From Utricularia gibba (Eukaryota > Streptophyta > Magnoliopsida > Lamiales > Lentibulariaceae), in contig NEEC01000009.1 in assembly GCA_002189035.1 (NCBI GenBank), positions 186,001 through 250,000 on the forward strand: DNA of 64,000 nt, given 5' to 3'. A program made the translations under genes and the position numbers. Below the pieces are notes generated by a model. That model saw nothing but the letters and a program-made list of their open reading frames with translations. It had not been told where the DNA came from and did no database searches. This document shows, one piece after another, positions 25,148 to 37,401 of this stretch. Positions within the stretch are counted from its first letter, which is position 1, and every line of letters begins with the position of its first letter.

Positions 25148-28100
25148 TCAACGCGTGGCTTCTGCGAGAGGTGATGGAAGTGAGTCTTGCAGTGCAGGGT
25201 TACTGGGAAATAGCATGTTTTGAGCGCTGTGTGCCATCAGTTGATCTATCAGCACGAGAGCTGCCATGGCTTCCACCATTGGGACGGCTGCAATTCGACA
25301 ATCAAACCATTTGGGAATCAACGTTTTCCCAACAAACAAAAAGAGAAGCTTTGCAAGTCTTAAGATTCAGCAGGTAGAGTTGGCAACGGGAAGAACTAAC
25401 CTCTAGGAACGACGCAGGGATCATGGCGACCTCGAGCTATGAGCTCTGTCTCATGCTTGTCTCTTGTAACAGTGTTCTGTTTCCGCTGCATATGGGGGAA
25501 GCAGACATGTTCAATAAAGCTGGAATTCGGCCCTCTGATTCGAGCTTCAAAGTGTGCGAAAGCTAGCAAATAATTAGAACATACCGAGATAGTAGATGTT
25601 GGCTTGAAAGCTATTCTCATGTTGATGATCTCTCCATTTGATATTCCACCCTAAAGCCAGGAAGGCACAAGGAACGTCTAACCAAGTGGACGAGAATGCA
25701 GAGTACACAAGGTTCAATACTTGAGGAAAAACCAAGGCTCAGAAATCTAACCTGTATGCCACCAGATCGGTTGGTTTTTGTTCTGATTTGGCCGTGTTCA
25801 TTTATGTAAAACTCATCATTGTGCTCGCTACCGGTCATGAATGTACCTGTGAGTTAAAATAGGCAGAAGCCAGACATTATATGACTGAGGATACGGAGTA
25901 ACATTATAAGCCCCTCCTCTTACCAGCAAACCCACTGCCGAACTCAAATCCTTTGGTTGCAGGAAGTGACATCATGCCTTTGGCCAATTCTGCTTCCAGT
26001 TTATCGAATACTGGAGAACCAAGGCCCTGGAAAGGTGAAATATGTGAGATTCCACAGGCAAGAGCGAGAGAGCGCACACGTGAGAGACAGAGAGAGAAAC
26101 AGAGATCCTTACCCGGGGAACATTTCGTGCAATACATGTAACAACTCCACCAACTGAATCGCCCATCACTCTAACAGTATCAATTGCAGCAATCATTTTT
26201 CCAGCATATTCAGGATCCGGGCACCTCACAATGTTATCCTCTACCTGGAAAATGTTATGCGCCAATGTAATTCTCAGCACAAACGAGATACTGAAGTTCT
26301 AGTTTTCGTCACATTAATTAAAAAAAAGGCATTTCAAATGAAAGAATCTCAAAAGACTCCATCCCTGGAAAGAATATTACCAATGTTCATTCTGTCACAA
26401 CTATCAAATAAACCAGACACAGCACATTTGATACCAAGGCAAGAAAACAACGATGCCAAAAAATACCTGCTCAAGAGTCAGAGTATGGTGATTCACCAAA
26501 TTATCCGGAAGGACAACTTTGTGCGCTTGTGAAACATAAGCAATGATCTGCAAGCTTAACACGAAAAAAACACAATAAGAGATCATGCGCCTCTTTAGGT
26601 ATATCCAACAGTAGCATTTTCCTTGCCTCTACTCCAGCATACAGCTTTAGAATTTTCTTAGCCACTGCTCCAGCTGCAACTCTACCAATGGTTTCTCTTG
26701 CCGAAGATCGACCACCACCCTGTGTTTTTCAGAAAGTTACCAAGCATGGCCATTTCCAAGAAGGTTATATACATGAAGAAATTCACACATCAAACGAATG
26801 CAGAAACATATGAAAATTCTCTAATCTTTTACAAGCATTTTACCTGAACTGATCTTACACCATACTTGAAATCATATGTTGCATCCGCATGAGATGGTCT
26901 ATAAGCGATTGACATTTCACTGTAATCCTAAAGAAAATTTCCAAACAAGATTTAACCATCTGAGGAAAAAACTTCGTGAAAATGATAGCCTCCCTTTGTT
27001 AAAAAACGTGTAAGCTTTGGAAGAACTTCATTCAACAATTATAGGTGATTTGCGCCAAAAAAAGCTAACCGAAGATTTTCAAATGATGCAAAAAAATAAT
27101 GAAGCACAATAATCACAGCAAAAATCGCTGTTATAAAAAGGTGCAACTCAAAGAATAAATCACAACATTCATCTTTCTGCTCATTTTCATCAAAGTAACT
27201 ATTTCAAAAACCATAAAGAAAAAATGGCATCAGATAATCAGGTCATGCACATACATTCCCTCTTTGATCAGTATTAGGCACTTCCACTTTTATTGGAGTT
27301 CCAGTGGTAACCCCTGTCACATTGACAAGAATAATCTTATCATCCTGTCAATTAGTTTCCAGGCAACACGCTAACCAGCCGCAAACTTACCATCAGCAAC
27401 TCCAGATGCTATTTTGCATGTGTCTGTCTCTTTTCTAGGAGTAGTGATCCTACTCTGACCTGGCCTCCTGACAATTATTCCACAACGATATGGATCAATA
27501 CAAGGTAACCCATTAAATCCATAAAAAAATATTGACAACGCAAGGGAAACAGAATGAATGAGATTCGCTACAATTTAATGGATGTTAAGTGCCATTTTTT
27601 TTAAAAACAAACAAAAAACGAATTTAGCCTCTTGGCGCATACAGCAAGCCAGAAATCGTCTAGTTCAACTTCCCTATAGGCACAAGCATGTAAAAGATTT
27701 CAAGAAATATGGCTCTAAGAAAGATTTACTACCTCCGATCGAGGTCAACTTGGATATCAGCTTCGGAGAGTGGAATTCTAGGAGGGCATCCATCAATAAT
27801 GCATCCGACACCTCCACCATGAGACTCTCCAAATGTTGTAACACGAAAGTAATTACCGTACGTGCTACCACCCGCATGCACCTCTGTTCAAGAATATTTA
27901 GTTTTACTAAAATACTTGTTCTTTGCCGGAAAAATGTAACCATTAGAGTCAGCATTGGGTTCACAATTCCCTTGCAAAGTTCTTAGAAAAACAAGCTTAT
28001 TTATTTTATTATCAGGTTCCTCGAAATAGCATCTGAGCCACCACTTCATTCAACGTCATCATCCAAACAATCTAATTAGAAAAAAAGGGATCTCATTTTC

Positions 28101-28336
28101 ACCCTCCCCGTCAAATTAGTTGTGAAAAGCTGTCTTCCTCACGGGCATCACAAAAACAATCATCTCTCACGGATTCTCAAAAATTGGAATGTACAACACA
28201 TACCAAATCGTCTAAATCGCAGATGGCGAGCCGGTGATTGAAAGCTCGTCGACGGTAGAACCGACCCCAGTCGACTGGGTCCATCGATGGGGTAAGACCC
28301 TGCTAAAAAGTGCTTCGCGGCGAGAGAAGACGCCAT
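25148..28336 (-). CDS. Chorismate synthase, chloroplast precursor
   Basis: The enzyme converts 5-enolpyruvylshikimate-3-phosphate to chorismate, the last step of the shikimate pathway in plastids, using reduced flavin. The first exon (from 28336) encodes a serine-, leucine- and arginine-rich transit peptide ([16 protein letters not shown]). The mature part has the three chorismate synthase signatures: [20 protein letters not shown] with [11 protein letters not shown] (about 27870-27730), [20 protein letters not shown] (about 26720-26650), and RHDPCVVPR joined to [17 protein letters not shown]. Between them lie [32 protein letters not shown] and [11 protein letters not shown]. The protein ends [10 protein letters not shown]. 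About a dozen short exons are seen with no broken junction in those read. Aromatic amino acids and phenylpropanoids depend on this gene, normally a single or low-copy one. Confidence 0.94.
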
Positions 28337-29914
28337 TTTCGGCAAAGAAAGACAGCAGAATGATCCAATACAAGAGAAAAAAAAGGAGACGGAAATGGAA
28401 GGAAGGGTAGCTCGGCAACGGGTTGGTGGCGCCACCAACCGCAACTCAATAACAAACACTTTTTAAGTTTTTTCCGTTCATCTTTTTCACCTCCCCAGTT
28501 TCACCACACCCGCTTTGGGCTCGATGGACCGCTAACTTTTCTCCTGCACCAAAGGATTGGGCTCGCCACCTCCATCTCCATTGGCAGCACGAGGACTGGG
28601 GACATCAGCAGTGCAGGGGATAACCCAGTGGGCCCCACACTAAAACCTACCCCAGAATAATTTCGTAACATTTTTGTTTTAGAATAAATCAAAATTCAAA
28701 AACGATGGTTTTCCAGGAATAAAAAACTGCAATAAATAAAAAAAAAAAACAGAAGGGGGCGGAGGGGGGATGGGGGAGAATTAAAGGCCTCAGCTACCTA
28801 TATGAATAAAATAATGGAAATGAGGAGAGTTGTAGTAATAGAGACCTGCCCTGAGGCTGAGACCTGAACCCAGAACCCAAACATGCATTACATTTACAGA
28901 CGTCCTTTCTGACATGCTTTTCTCTGACTGATTCCAATCCCAGGGCATCCACGGCCCAGATCTCGCCCACATGCCCGCCCGCCCGCCCGCCCGCCCTTGT
29001 CATCGCCACCCGACCCCGACCCCGACCCGACCCGACTCATCATCAGTCCATGCGATCCTACTACAACCCTAGCAGGCCCGGCCAGGGAGCCGAGGGGCAC
29101 ACCTACGGGTGTGTGTGTGTGTGTGCTGCTGTGGTTTCCACTTACCCACACAGCCAGCATTCTCAACCCCTCTCCGCTCTGGGTTTCGAGACATTCAATG
29201 CCATGCCCTACCACCTGCTGCAAATGCTTTAATGTACACCGATGCTAATCAAACGCTTCGATTTGATGACTCCACGATGTCTTCTATGTGGGAGAATCCT
29301 GTGGGCTTTTCATTTCGTGACTTTCGGACTCGACAACGGGAAAATGTTTGATTAGGGTTAGTTCCCAGAAGCTGCGCTTTTTATGTGAAGGAGGAATAGT
29401 GCAGTACGATGGGGGATTTCGTTTCCTTTCTGAGCTTCTAGCTTGCAGCCATTCATTGCATTTGCACAGAAGATGATAACGGGGGGAATGAATGATGAAA
29501 ATGAACCCTTGGATGAGTAAATGAGTGTGTGTCTGTGTGTGTGTGTTTTCCAGTGCTTTGGGAATTGGGATTTTCGCAATTGATTGCCTCAAGGCACAGC
29601 CCACAGGTTGTAACTTTCATGTTGTCCGTTCATGGAGATGCTTGCGGATCCCATCCAGCCCATATCGGAATCTGCAGCACACACACACACACAACAACAC
29701 ACTGTGCGTGCGTTGTTACATCATCACCCTGCCTCCTCCTCCTCCATGTAATCTATTAATCTTCAGACGACAAGGAAAGTAAAGCAACCCCCTTTTCTGC
29801 ATACCCAGAAGAGAAGCTTCAAATCCCTAATCTTTTCCAATCACACAGAGGATTGCCTTACATCAGGTTCTAGCGAAAAGAAACCCCACTTTTCTCCCCA
29901 TCGTACACGAGGCG
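28337..29914. other. Intergenic region: chorismate synthase promoter, MIR160 3' flank
   Basis: The left few hundred bases are the promoter of the minus-strand chorismate synthase. Farther right lie simple repeats: (CCCG)n at about 28973-28996, (CCGAC)n at about 29008-29038, GT runs at 29109-29125 and 29523-29546, and AC runs near 29679. No protein gene is seen. The right end flanks the MIR160 hairpin on its 3' side and may be part of the primary transcript. Confidence 0.5.
28973..29038. repeat. GC-rich simple repeats (CCCG)n and (CCGAC)n
   Basis: Six tandem CCCG units are followed after a short gap by several CCGAC/CCCGAC units. The segment is strongly C-rich on the plus strand and could slow polymerases, but it is an ordinary microsatellite. 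Confidence 0.85.
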
Positions 29915-30010
29915 AGGATATATGCTTGGCTCCTCATACGCCATCCGCGGAGAGCCATCGGAGACACCGAAAGGCTCCGCATATGGCATACAGGGAGCCA
30001 GGCATATACA
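29915..30010 (-). ncRNA. MIR160 precursor hairpin
   Basis: On the minus strand the 5' arm begins with the mature miR160 (29984-30004, starting TGCCTGGCTCCCTGTATGCC), and the 3' arm carries a miR160* (29921-29941) of the form GCGTATGAGGAGCCAAGCAT. The two arms pair with the 2-base 3' offset expected of a Dicer-like product, and a loop of about 42 bases separates them, as in other plant MIR160 genes. miR160 cuts mRNAs of ARF10, ARF16 and ARF17 and so tunes auxin responses. A TATA-like box lies about 380 bases upstream. The surrounding 28.5-33 kb has no protein gene, which fits an independent miRNA gene. Confidence 0.95.
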
Positions 30011-30386
30011 TACATACAGACAGACAGACAGACGTTTGCTGTGTATGTGCCGTCACCGTTGGTTCTAGCAGCTGCAAACGAAATCTGCGAAGCTCCTAGG
30101 CCCATGCATCATCAAAAGCGCAAGGCTGCATGTAGGAATTAAAAAGAAAAACTCTCAAATGGTGCAGAACAAAGAGGTTTAGGGCACACAAAACACCCCC
30201 CCCTTTTGAGATTCAGCAAGAGCAAAGCAGCATAACAGCTAGGAGAAACACAGAGAGAGGGATGGAGAATAAACGCAAACAGGAGAAAGCAGTGGATGAA
30301 CACCATACAAGGGCTCCCCTTGAGAGAAATAGGGAAGGAAGCCTTCGTGAGGCCTCTGTGATGCAGTTGAAAACTACATCGCCCCA

Positions 30387-30396
30387 CTTAATATAG
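30387..30396 (-). promoter_or_regulatory. TATA-like box for the MIR160 primary transcript
   Basis: CTATATTAAG on the minus strand lies about 380 bases upstream of the hairpin. It would start a primary transcript near 30360. Plant MIR genes are transcribed by Pol II from such promoters; the assignment is positional. Confidence 0.4.
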
Positions 30397-31885
30397 GCAA
30401 CAGGTACACACAGCCGCGGTGTGCTATTCCTGAATTCATAAATCATTAATCTTTTTTTACTGAATATTTATAGAATGTATTCTTCTCGCCATTTCCGAAG
30501 CCAAGATTTGAACTTCGAATTTCCTTCTTCTTCTTCCTCTACTCCAGAGTCGTAAAGCAAATGCTGCTTTTATCTTCTGAACAGAAAAATCTTTTGTCTT
30601 GGAGTGTTTGGAGGGACATTTGATTCCTTTCTTACACACACACATTCCATCCCAACTTTCCCTCCTTCCCCACTTGAACAAAATCCACCCCCCACATCTT
30701 TTTGCTTAAAAAAATCATCTTTGAATCATAAATGTGGATTTGGTAAACCGTTAATTACCTATTTGGGAAGCATTAAGACAGAAAGGTGTCTCGATTTTCC
30801 TTGCTTTCCGGAGGAGATTCTTAATAAGTAGTTCAGCGTTGTCCCTTTGGTATAACCCTTAAATTCCTTTGAATTCAACCTACTGTTTTTTTATCCTTGA
30901 TTCACTTTCCTCCATAATGAAATTCTAACACGTAGTTATTCCCAAGGTCCTTTTTTTTTTTAACATTGAATATGAAAAAAGTGCGAGTCTTGATTTTCAT
31001 TCAGGTTGTATGTTCGGGGTGCTTTAAACCCTAATTAACCGCCGGTCGACACGAACCCCCCAAATCTTCACAGCTGGAATTTTGTGAGGGTAATATCAAG
31101 GTGAATAGCGCCATTTTTTTTTTTTTTTTGTCTGGGAATCAGGGATACTCAACTCAATCAGAGGACAAGTGACGTCCCTCCACACAAGAAGAGTACATTC
31201 CAGGGATTGCATTGCAATTACGCCTTTTACCCTCCAGGGTAACTGATTTTTAACTGCTCCACAGTCACCTAAGTAACCCCATTTTACTTGAAATCATTGA
31301 GTACGCACCAAATGGAGAGTTGAGGGGGTTTCATGCTCCGAGATCTAGTCTAGCCTTGGATGCCTGCAGGAATGTCCACTGACCACTCCCTATGAGACCA
31401 AAATGCCCGAACTCTGGTTTAGTATGTAAGACAGTTAAATCATATCACAGAAGAATGTGCGAAGCCGACCAAGCAGTTATCGCAGACAACACGTGAAATC
31501 TATAAAAAGCCTGGATTATCTTTTAAAAATCAAAGACAGGATTTCACCCCATTTTCTACTGAGGTTTGAAAAAAAGAAGTGCAAGGTCAAAATTTACTGA
31601 GGGGAAGATGGGTTCCTGATGTCCGCTCAGAGTCCATCCCCATCCCCCATGGTGCCTTTTCTTTTCCTTTTGGTTGCTGCAGACAAACCTACGCCATATG
31701 TTGTTGTATAGACAGAGTCCACCATCCATTATCTGTTTTTATTTTAAGATTGTGAAGAGCAAGTAGGCCACTGTAAACGATTCATTGAGGGGGCCGAGTA
31801 GATAACGAACTAAATAACCAACCCGAGTGTGGTCTTTGAATAGAAAGAGGAAGTGGGTGGTGCTGGCTGCTTGGTTGGCCCCTGC

Positions 31886-31911
31886 ATTTCTTTCTTTCTT
31901 TCTTTCTTTCT
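31886..31911. repeat. Microsatellite (TTTC)n
   Basis: Six tandem TTTC units, ordinary pyrimidine-rich microsatellite. No feature depends on it. Confidence 0.85.
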
Positions 31912-33654
31912 ATCTTTGTATGCACCGCGGGAAGGGAGCGGAGAGGGATGAAGAGGGTGCAGCAGCAGCATTCCTCTCCTCTCGTTTCCTTTGCTTTGCT
32001 TTGGTTGCAGTGAATGGATGTGTGTGAATGAGAGGGGAGGGGAGTCGGGATTTGGATGTCAAGTTCACACTAAATCTTTTGAGTCGTCAAGTCCTTATCC
32101 CAATACGAATCTCTTGCTGTCAACAATCAAAGTTTTCATTTATAGCCGGCCAAAGCTCCCCTCCCCGCGTCAATGACACCCTTGCCCCTCTCCGACCCGA
32201 CCCGACCCGACCACCCAATCACCACCGTCATTTCAGGTGAGTTGAATCGAATTGGAGGGGAGCCAGCCAACCAGCCAGCCGTAAGTATCTATCACTCACG
32301 GCTTTTAATTCTCGTAAATTTTGTGTTGATAAACTGATTTAAATAAAAATAAGGATCTTACTTGAAATTATCTTAATTTCAATTTCCACTTACGTCTCCT
32401 GTAAAATTCATCTTTTTTTTTGAAGTTTAGGATGATAGAAGAGTGTTGTTATTAAAAAATGAATATAATTTTGTAGATAGAATGTGCATTTGATTAGGTC
32501 CGGGCTCCAGTTGATTCAACGGAAGCAAGAGTGGCCGAGTTGTGAGTCGTGGTAGTGAAGCATCACCGAGTATCAAGATTGTGATGCTGATGTTGGAGCA
32601 TCATCATTCATCCCATTCCCAGTCCCAGTCCCAGCCCTCCAAAGGGGGCGGGGAGGGGCGGGCGGTGTCTCCTGGCGGCAGGCAGAGCGAGAGCAGCACA
32701 GTTTTTTTTTGTTTCTTGACAGGAAAAAAGAAAAGGGGGTGCTGTGCTTTACTCTATGCTTGTGTTATTTTATCGTTTAGGTTGTTGGAAGGAAGAGGTT
32801 TGGGAATCAGAATCTCCATTTTTGGTCTGGTCTGGTTGGTGTATGCTGCTGCTGCTGCTGCGGGTTTCGCTCTTTTTCATGGTCTGTGGAGGCTCGCTCC
32901 TCCGGCTCCTCTTTCTCACAGGCTCAACACACAGCACGAGAAGGAAGAAAGAAAGAAGACACATGCGCGCGCGCGCATGCTGCAGCGCTGCTCTGTTCTG
33001 CAGTCTGCTGTCCCACAACACAACTAACATGACGCTGACCACCAGGATATCTATCTATCGCTCCAGCCCCCACCCCCACTCCTGCTCTCTCATCTCCAAT
33101 CTTTTAAATCTTCACAATCGAAAAGGCTAATATACTTTTTTAAAATAATTTTATTTAATTATTAAATATTTTAATATTTAAATGTTATGAAAAATAAGAA
33201 ATTTTAATTTTACTATTAACTTCATAAATTATTAAATTTTTGAAATCTACGTTTTAATGATTAAATAAAATATTAATTAAAAATTATATTTATTTAATTT
33301 TATCTATTTAAAAATATGTTTATATCATAATAATTTAATATATTATTTTATAAATTTTATAATATAAGTTTATACTATTATATCAAATAATTTTATAATT
33401 TTAAAATTGATTCTATTCATATAATTTTAAAACTGATTTTATTTAACATAATGTGAATCATAACTTCCAATTACATGACAAGTTTCAAATATTTTTAAAG
33501 TTTTTCCATGATTTTATTTTTCTGGATTAAATCCCAAAGTCAACATTTTTTTATGAATTTTTTTGATATTGGATGCCAATGCCTAACCTACAAACAAAAA
33601 GTGCATTAGAAGTGACATGGTTGTCTATATGACACTTTAATTTAAAGAGATTAG

Positions 33655-33745
33655 CAATTTAAGAGCATGAGGTGATTTTGATGCTTAAAAAAACCATTTA
33701 AATCTATTCTTAAAAGAATGAATGTTTTGTAACTAGACTATAAAA
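33655..33745. repeat. Left member of a same-orientation repeat pair, probable retroelement remnant
   Basis: About 90 bases containing CATGAGGTGATTTTGAT and later TTGTAACTAGACTATAAA resemble 48725-48830 in the same orientation at roughly 70-75 percent by eye. The two flank the whole transposon block. They may be remains of the ends of the Ty3/gypsy element between them. The left copy stops where Harbinger-type sequence begins. Confidence 0.5.
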
Positions 33746-34009
33746 AAAATCTTTAAGGAGGTAGTAGTCTTTTTTCCAGTTATGTACCTTGCTAGATATA
33801 TGCGAGTGTGCGCGAATGTAAGTTCTAAGGCGGAGTTTCAAGAACTCTGTCTCTAACGCTCGGTGATACCCACCCCTAAAATCATTCTCAATTTTCCAAC
33901 CTTCTTTCACTATCTGCTTCAAACCATGCAACATGTCTTTCTCCTCATCTGGCTTCCAGGCGCGTTTTGTTTTCTTGTGAGACTCTTCCACCACGATTGG
34001 GTTGTGCAT
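33746..34009 (-). pseudogene. Myb/SANT-like gene fragment of truncated Harbinger element
   Basis: Starts MHNPIVVEESHKKTKRAWKP and contains the trihelix-like Myb/SANT domain found as the second protein of PIF/Harbinger transposons (DEEKDMLHGLKQIVKEGWKI, KVHNWKKDYYLLKDF). The frame then runs into unrelated DNA and stops, so the 3' two thirds of the gene are lost. It matches the copy at 41679-42648 nearly base for base. Confidence 0.82.
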
Positions 34010-34534
34010 ACCTGCAATCTGTGCTGGAGAAAAGAAAACAGCAAGAAAAAAGCACCTACACCGAGCACTTACCACAAGTAAACCGTAAAATTCACTCAAA
34101 ATTCAACGGATTTCAAACGACAAACTCTGCGCAACGAAGAGAGTATACAAACTGGACTTAACCCATGGCTCTTCACTCTCAATTACTTGTGAAATCGAGA
34201 GATCTCGTCGACCGACAGCACCGCGACAACCGAGTGTGAAAGTCGGTGGACGAATTGGGAAAACTAGGTAATAAAGAGTAATATGTCTGATTGGTTAAGT
34301 CGGTGTGGAAGGCGGTGGACGAGTGTGAAAGACTATATTGGTAAATTCCCATGAAAATTATGTATAAACCCAATTTTATACCAACCAACCAAACGTGGGT
34401 TCATTTAAACCCAAATAATGTAAACCCATCAACCAAACACTATTTCTAAACCCTAAACCCACGAAATCGGGTTCCCTAAACCCAAATAAACTAAACCTGG
34501 GTTTAGGCCAAACCCAGCAACCAAACGCGCCCTA
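33746..34534 (-). mobile_element. Truncated PIF/Harbinger element end (H1)
   Basis: The segment is a close copy of 42390-43154, the right end of the 6.2 kb element. It ends at 34534 with the same terminal repeat, read inward GGGCGCGTTTGGTTGCTGGG, and is followed by TAA. Its left part is missing: the homology begins at about 33746 beside retroelement-like DNA. It keeps only the N-terminal part of the Myb-like gene and the subterminal region with the GCACCGCGA motif (near 34220). Confidence 0.8.
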
Positions 34535-35005
34535 AAGACTCGTTTGGTATGATGTTTTAGTATTAGAGTGCTTTTAGAAACTAGGGAAAATAAAATCATC
34601 ATAGATGGGTTTAATTAGTTTGGTATGATAGTTTATTTTACAAGGGATAATAAAAAGTGTGTTTGGTTGGATATGTTAAAATTCTGATTTTAATGAAATT
34701 TTACCATTATACCCTTATTAATTGATATAATTAATTTTCCCCAAATTTGAGTCTTGTGTTCCTTGAGAGAAAATTGATATTCCCTCTACGCAGACTAGTG
34801 CCATTGAAGTTCCTCTAAAACGCTATTCAAGTTGAATTTTCTAGCAAGAAAACTGCTCGAGTTCTTTACGGTTCAAGTCCCAACACTCCTGGTGAGTTCT
34901 TGCTCGTGATTTCATTTCAATGTTATGTGGGTAATTCAAGCATGAAATGTTTTTTTTTTTTATTTTCTAACCATATTTTGTATTTGAATGGGCTTTTGTT
35001 GTAGG

Positions 35006-36347
35006 ATGGATGAGTTTTCAGAATTTGTGATGTTCCTTGTTCTTCAACAAGCCATTTTTTCACAATTCATTTGGTTGTGCCTATTACTTGCTCTTTTGCT
35101 AGAGCAAACTGAACAAAATCAGAAAAGTAAAAAACGAAAGTACTCCATGATTGGTAGAATGAATATACAGTCTTGGCATCTTCAGCATCTTATTGGTTAT
35201 AGTGATTTTGCTTGTTTGGATAATTTGCGAATGACTAGAAATGCCTTCGGTAGATTTAGTTTGTTGGAAAATGCTGGTGGTTTAATGAATTCAAGGCATG
35301 TGTCTATACCTGAGAAAGTATCTATTTTTTTGGGAGTTTTATCTCATCATAAGAAGGTACGTATTCAATCTCATGATTTCATTAGATTGAAGCACACAAT
35401 ACATAAATACTTTCATGAGGTTTTGAGAACTATAATAAAGCTACACCCCATCCTACTCATGAAACCTACACCAGTGACAACAAATTTTGAAGAAACTCCT
35501 TGGAAATATTTTGTGGTTAGCATCCAGGTGTTTTTATTTGAATTATATGTGGTTCTTCATTTTTTTTCTTAATGGCAGGGATGTCTTGGAGCTTTGGATG
35601 GAACATACATTCAGGCAAAAGTGCGTGTTGATGAACAAGGCCGATATCGTTGTAGAAAAGGATACACTTGTTTAAACGTACTTGGAGTGTGTGATATACA
35701 CATGAGATTTGTATACGTGTTATCTGGATGGGAAGGATCAGTTGCAGATAGCAGAGTTTTACGAGATGCTCTAACAAGGAACAATGGATTTCGTGTTCCT
35801 CGAGGTATATTCTTATTCATTGTTATTATATGAAGTATTTCAACCCATTGAGATCATAATAGCTACATTTAATTTTTTTAATTGGTTTATCAAATTATTT
35901 CAGGAAATTATTATCTATGTGATAATGGTTATATGAATTGTGAAGGATTTCTTACACCCTATCGTGGAGTTCGATATCACTTGAAAGAATGAGTCAACGG
36001 TAACTTAGCACCTCAAAATTCAAGAGAATTATTCAACTTGAGACACTCCAAAGCGAAATATAATTGAGAGAACTTTTGGTTTACTTAAAATATGTTGGGG
36101 GATTCTACGAGATAGTTGCTTTTACAATGTGGATATACTCAGTTTCATTATTTTGGCATGTGCACTTCTCCACAACTTTATTCGAATCACTGATCCGGAT
36201 GATCCTCTTGAAAGTTTATTGCAACAAAGTTATGTAGACAACACATTACAAGGAGATGATGACTACATAGATACATTGGACTCGAGTAATGCTTGGATGC
36301 AGTGGCGAGATTCATTGGCAATGACTTGGTACAATCAATGGCATTAG
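35006..36347 (+). pseudogene. Harbinger DDE transposase (outer element), decayed
   Basis: Three exons are visible. The first starts MDEFSEFVMFLVLQQAIFSQ and contains the helix-turn-helix region (LENAGGLMNSRHVSIPEKVS). The second has GCLGALDGTYI, the first catalytic Asp, and GWEGSVADSRVLRDAL, the second. The third has YYLCDNGYMNCEGFLTPYRG and the third acidic residue in IIERTFGLL. Damage seen: the conserved Trp after YHLKE is now a TGA stop (about 35992), and a one-base shift near 36055 separates the HSKAKY part from IIERTFG. The end NAWMQWRDSLAMTWYNQWH is normal for the family. Confidence 0.85.
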
Positions 36348-36748
36348 TGAAGTAATGTCTTAATTTCTAGGTTTATCTCCATGTCTAGTGTAATAGTCTA
36401 TCGTTCATGTCTAGTTTAACATCAATGCTCCTTCCTAGTTTGCTTGCAACAGACTTCATTTATGATCATTATGTATTTCAGGACGATGATAATGTATAAC
36501 TGTTTATTAACTCAGACTTTTATTTTTTTATTTTAATGTTCAACCCTTCCTAATCCTATTTTTTGGTTATCGGATAAAACAAATGCATTCACTAGGAGGA
36601 AGTCAGCTTTTAGTGCCATACTTCATGATTTAAATGGTTTTCACATTTTTAGTTTTTCTATTTCGTGCGTCGATCAAAAGAAGCCTCATTAATGCCTTTT
36701 TACATCAAAGTGATTGATGTCGTTAACCAAGTACTTCATGAGTTCATC

Positions 36749-36934
36749 GAATGCCACACGGGCGTGGTTTATGCATAAACCACGCCCGTGTGGCATTCTG
36801 GTGTACACTCGATCCAAATTACTCATATTTTTAAAATAAATTAATAACCACTCGATCCGAATCATGCCTAAGGATCGAGCGCATATTTTTCATTTTAATT
36901 AGTCTTCGATCCTTAGGTATGACTCGACCCCTAA
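36749..36934. repeat. Palindromic repeat family, copy A
   Basis: Starts with a perfect 50-bp palindrome (36749-36798; each arm 25 bases, centre TTTATGCATAAA, arms containing CACGGGCGTGG). To its right is a segment with the short hairpin CTCGATCC...GGATCGAG (8-base arms, loop about 13) and a partial inverse copy, CTTCGATCCTTAGGTATGA. Copy B is at 62305-62570. It runs up to the TAA at the left end of the nested 6.2 kb element. Confidence 0.8.
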
Positions 36935-37401
36935 GGGCGCGTTTGGTTACTGGGTTTAGGTGGGTTGCGGCGTGGGTTTAGTCATAAACCCAGTTTGGTT
37001 CGTGGGTTTCAGGTGGGTAAAAATAAACCCACCTGTTGACCATAAACTAGGCGGGAACCCGTGGAGTTGGGTTTAGCTAAAGCCAGGGGGGTCGGTTTAG
37101 CTAAACCCAGCAACCAACTTCCACTTTTGCCCTCGCGTGAACTGCATTTGAACGCAGGTCTACAACCCAGAATTCGTTCATGCTTTGCCAGTGGCGTCGC
37201 CTGTTCTTTGAGCGCAAGAGGGTAGGTCTTTCGGTAAGTATGCTTTCTGTTCTTGGTGGGTTGGTCCACGGTAGCACCGCGAGGGGCCAACCACGGCAGC
37301 ACCGTGCTTGTGGATTTTTATCTGTGAATTTCCAATTTCAAAATCTGCGGTGCTGTTTCAGTGAACCTATTTTGCTCAATTTTGGTGATTGTTGAGGTGA
37401 C

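Larger units (their letters stand above)
30011..33569. other. Long non-coding intergenic region upstream of MIR160
   Basis: No convincing protein frame is present. The part next to MIR160 is its likely promoter. Further right are CATA/CAGA repeats at about 30005-30033, a TTTC microsatellite at 31886-31911, CCGAC repeats near 32196-32212, a TGC run near 32840-32860 and a GCGC tract near 32965. From about 33130 to 33570 the DNA becomes very AT-rich. Confidence 0.5.

Noticed and set aside
28997-29248. Plus-strand Pro/Asp-rich frame
   Set aside because: Caused by the CCGAC and GT repeats.
32542-33027. 161-codon plus-strand frame with Ser/Gln repeats
   Set aside because: Low-complexity (CAGTCC, TGC, GCGC) sequence, no domain and no splice context.
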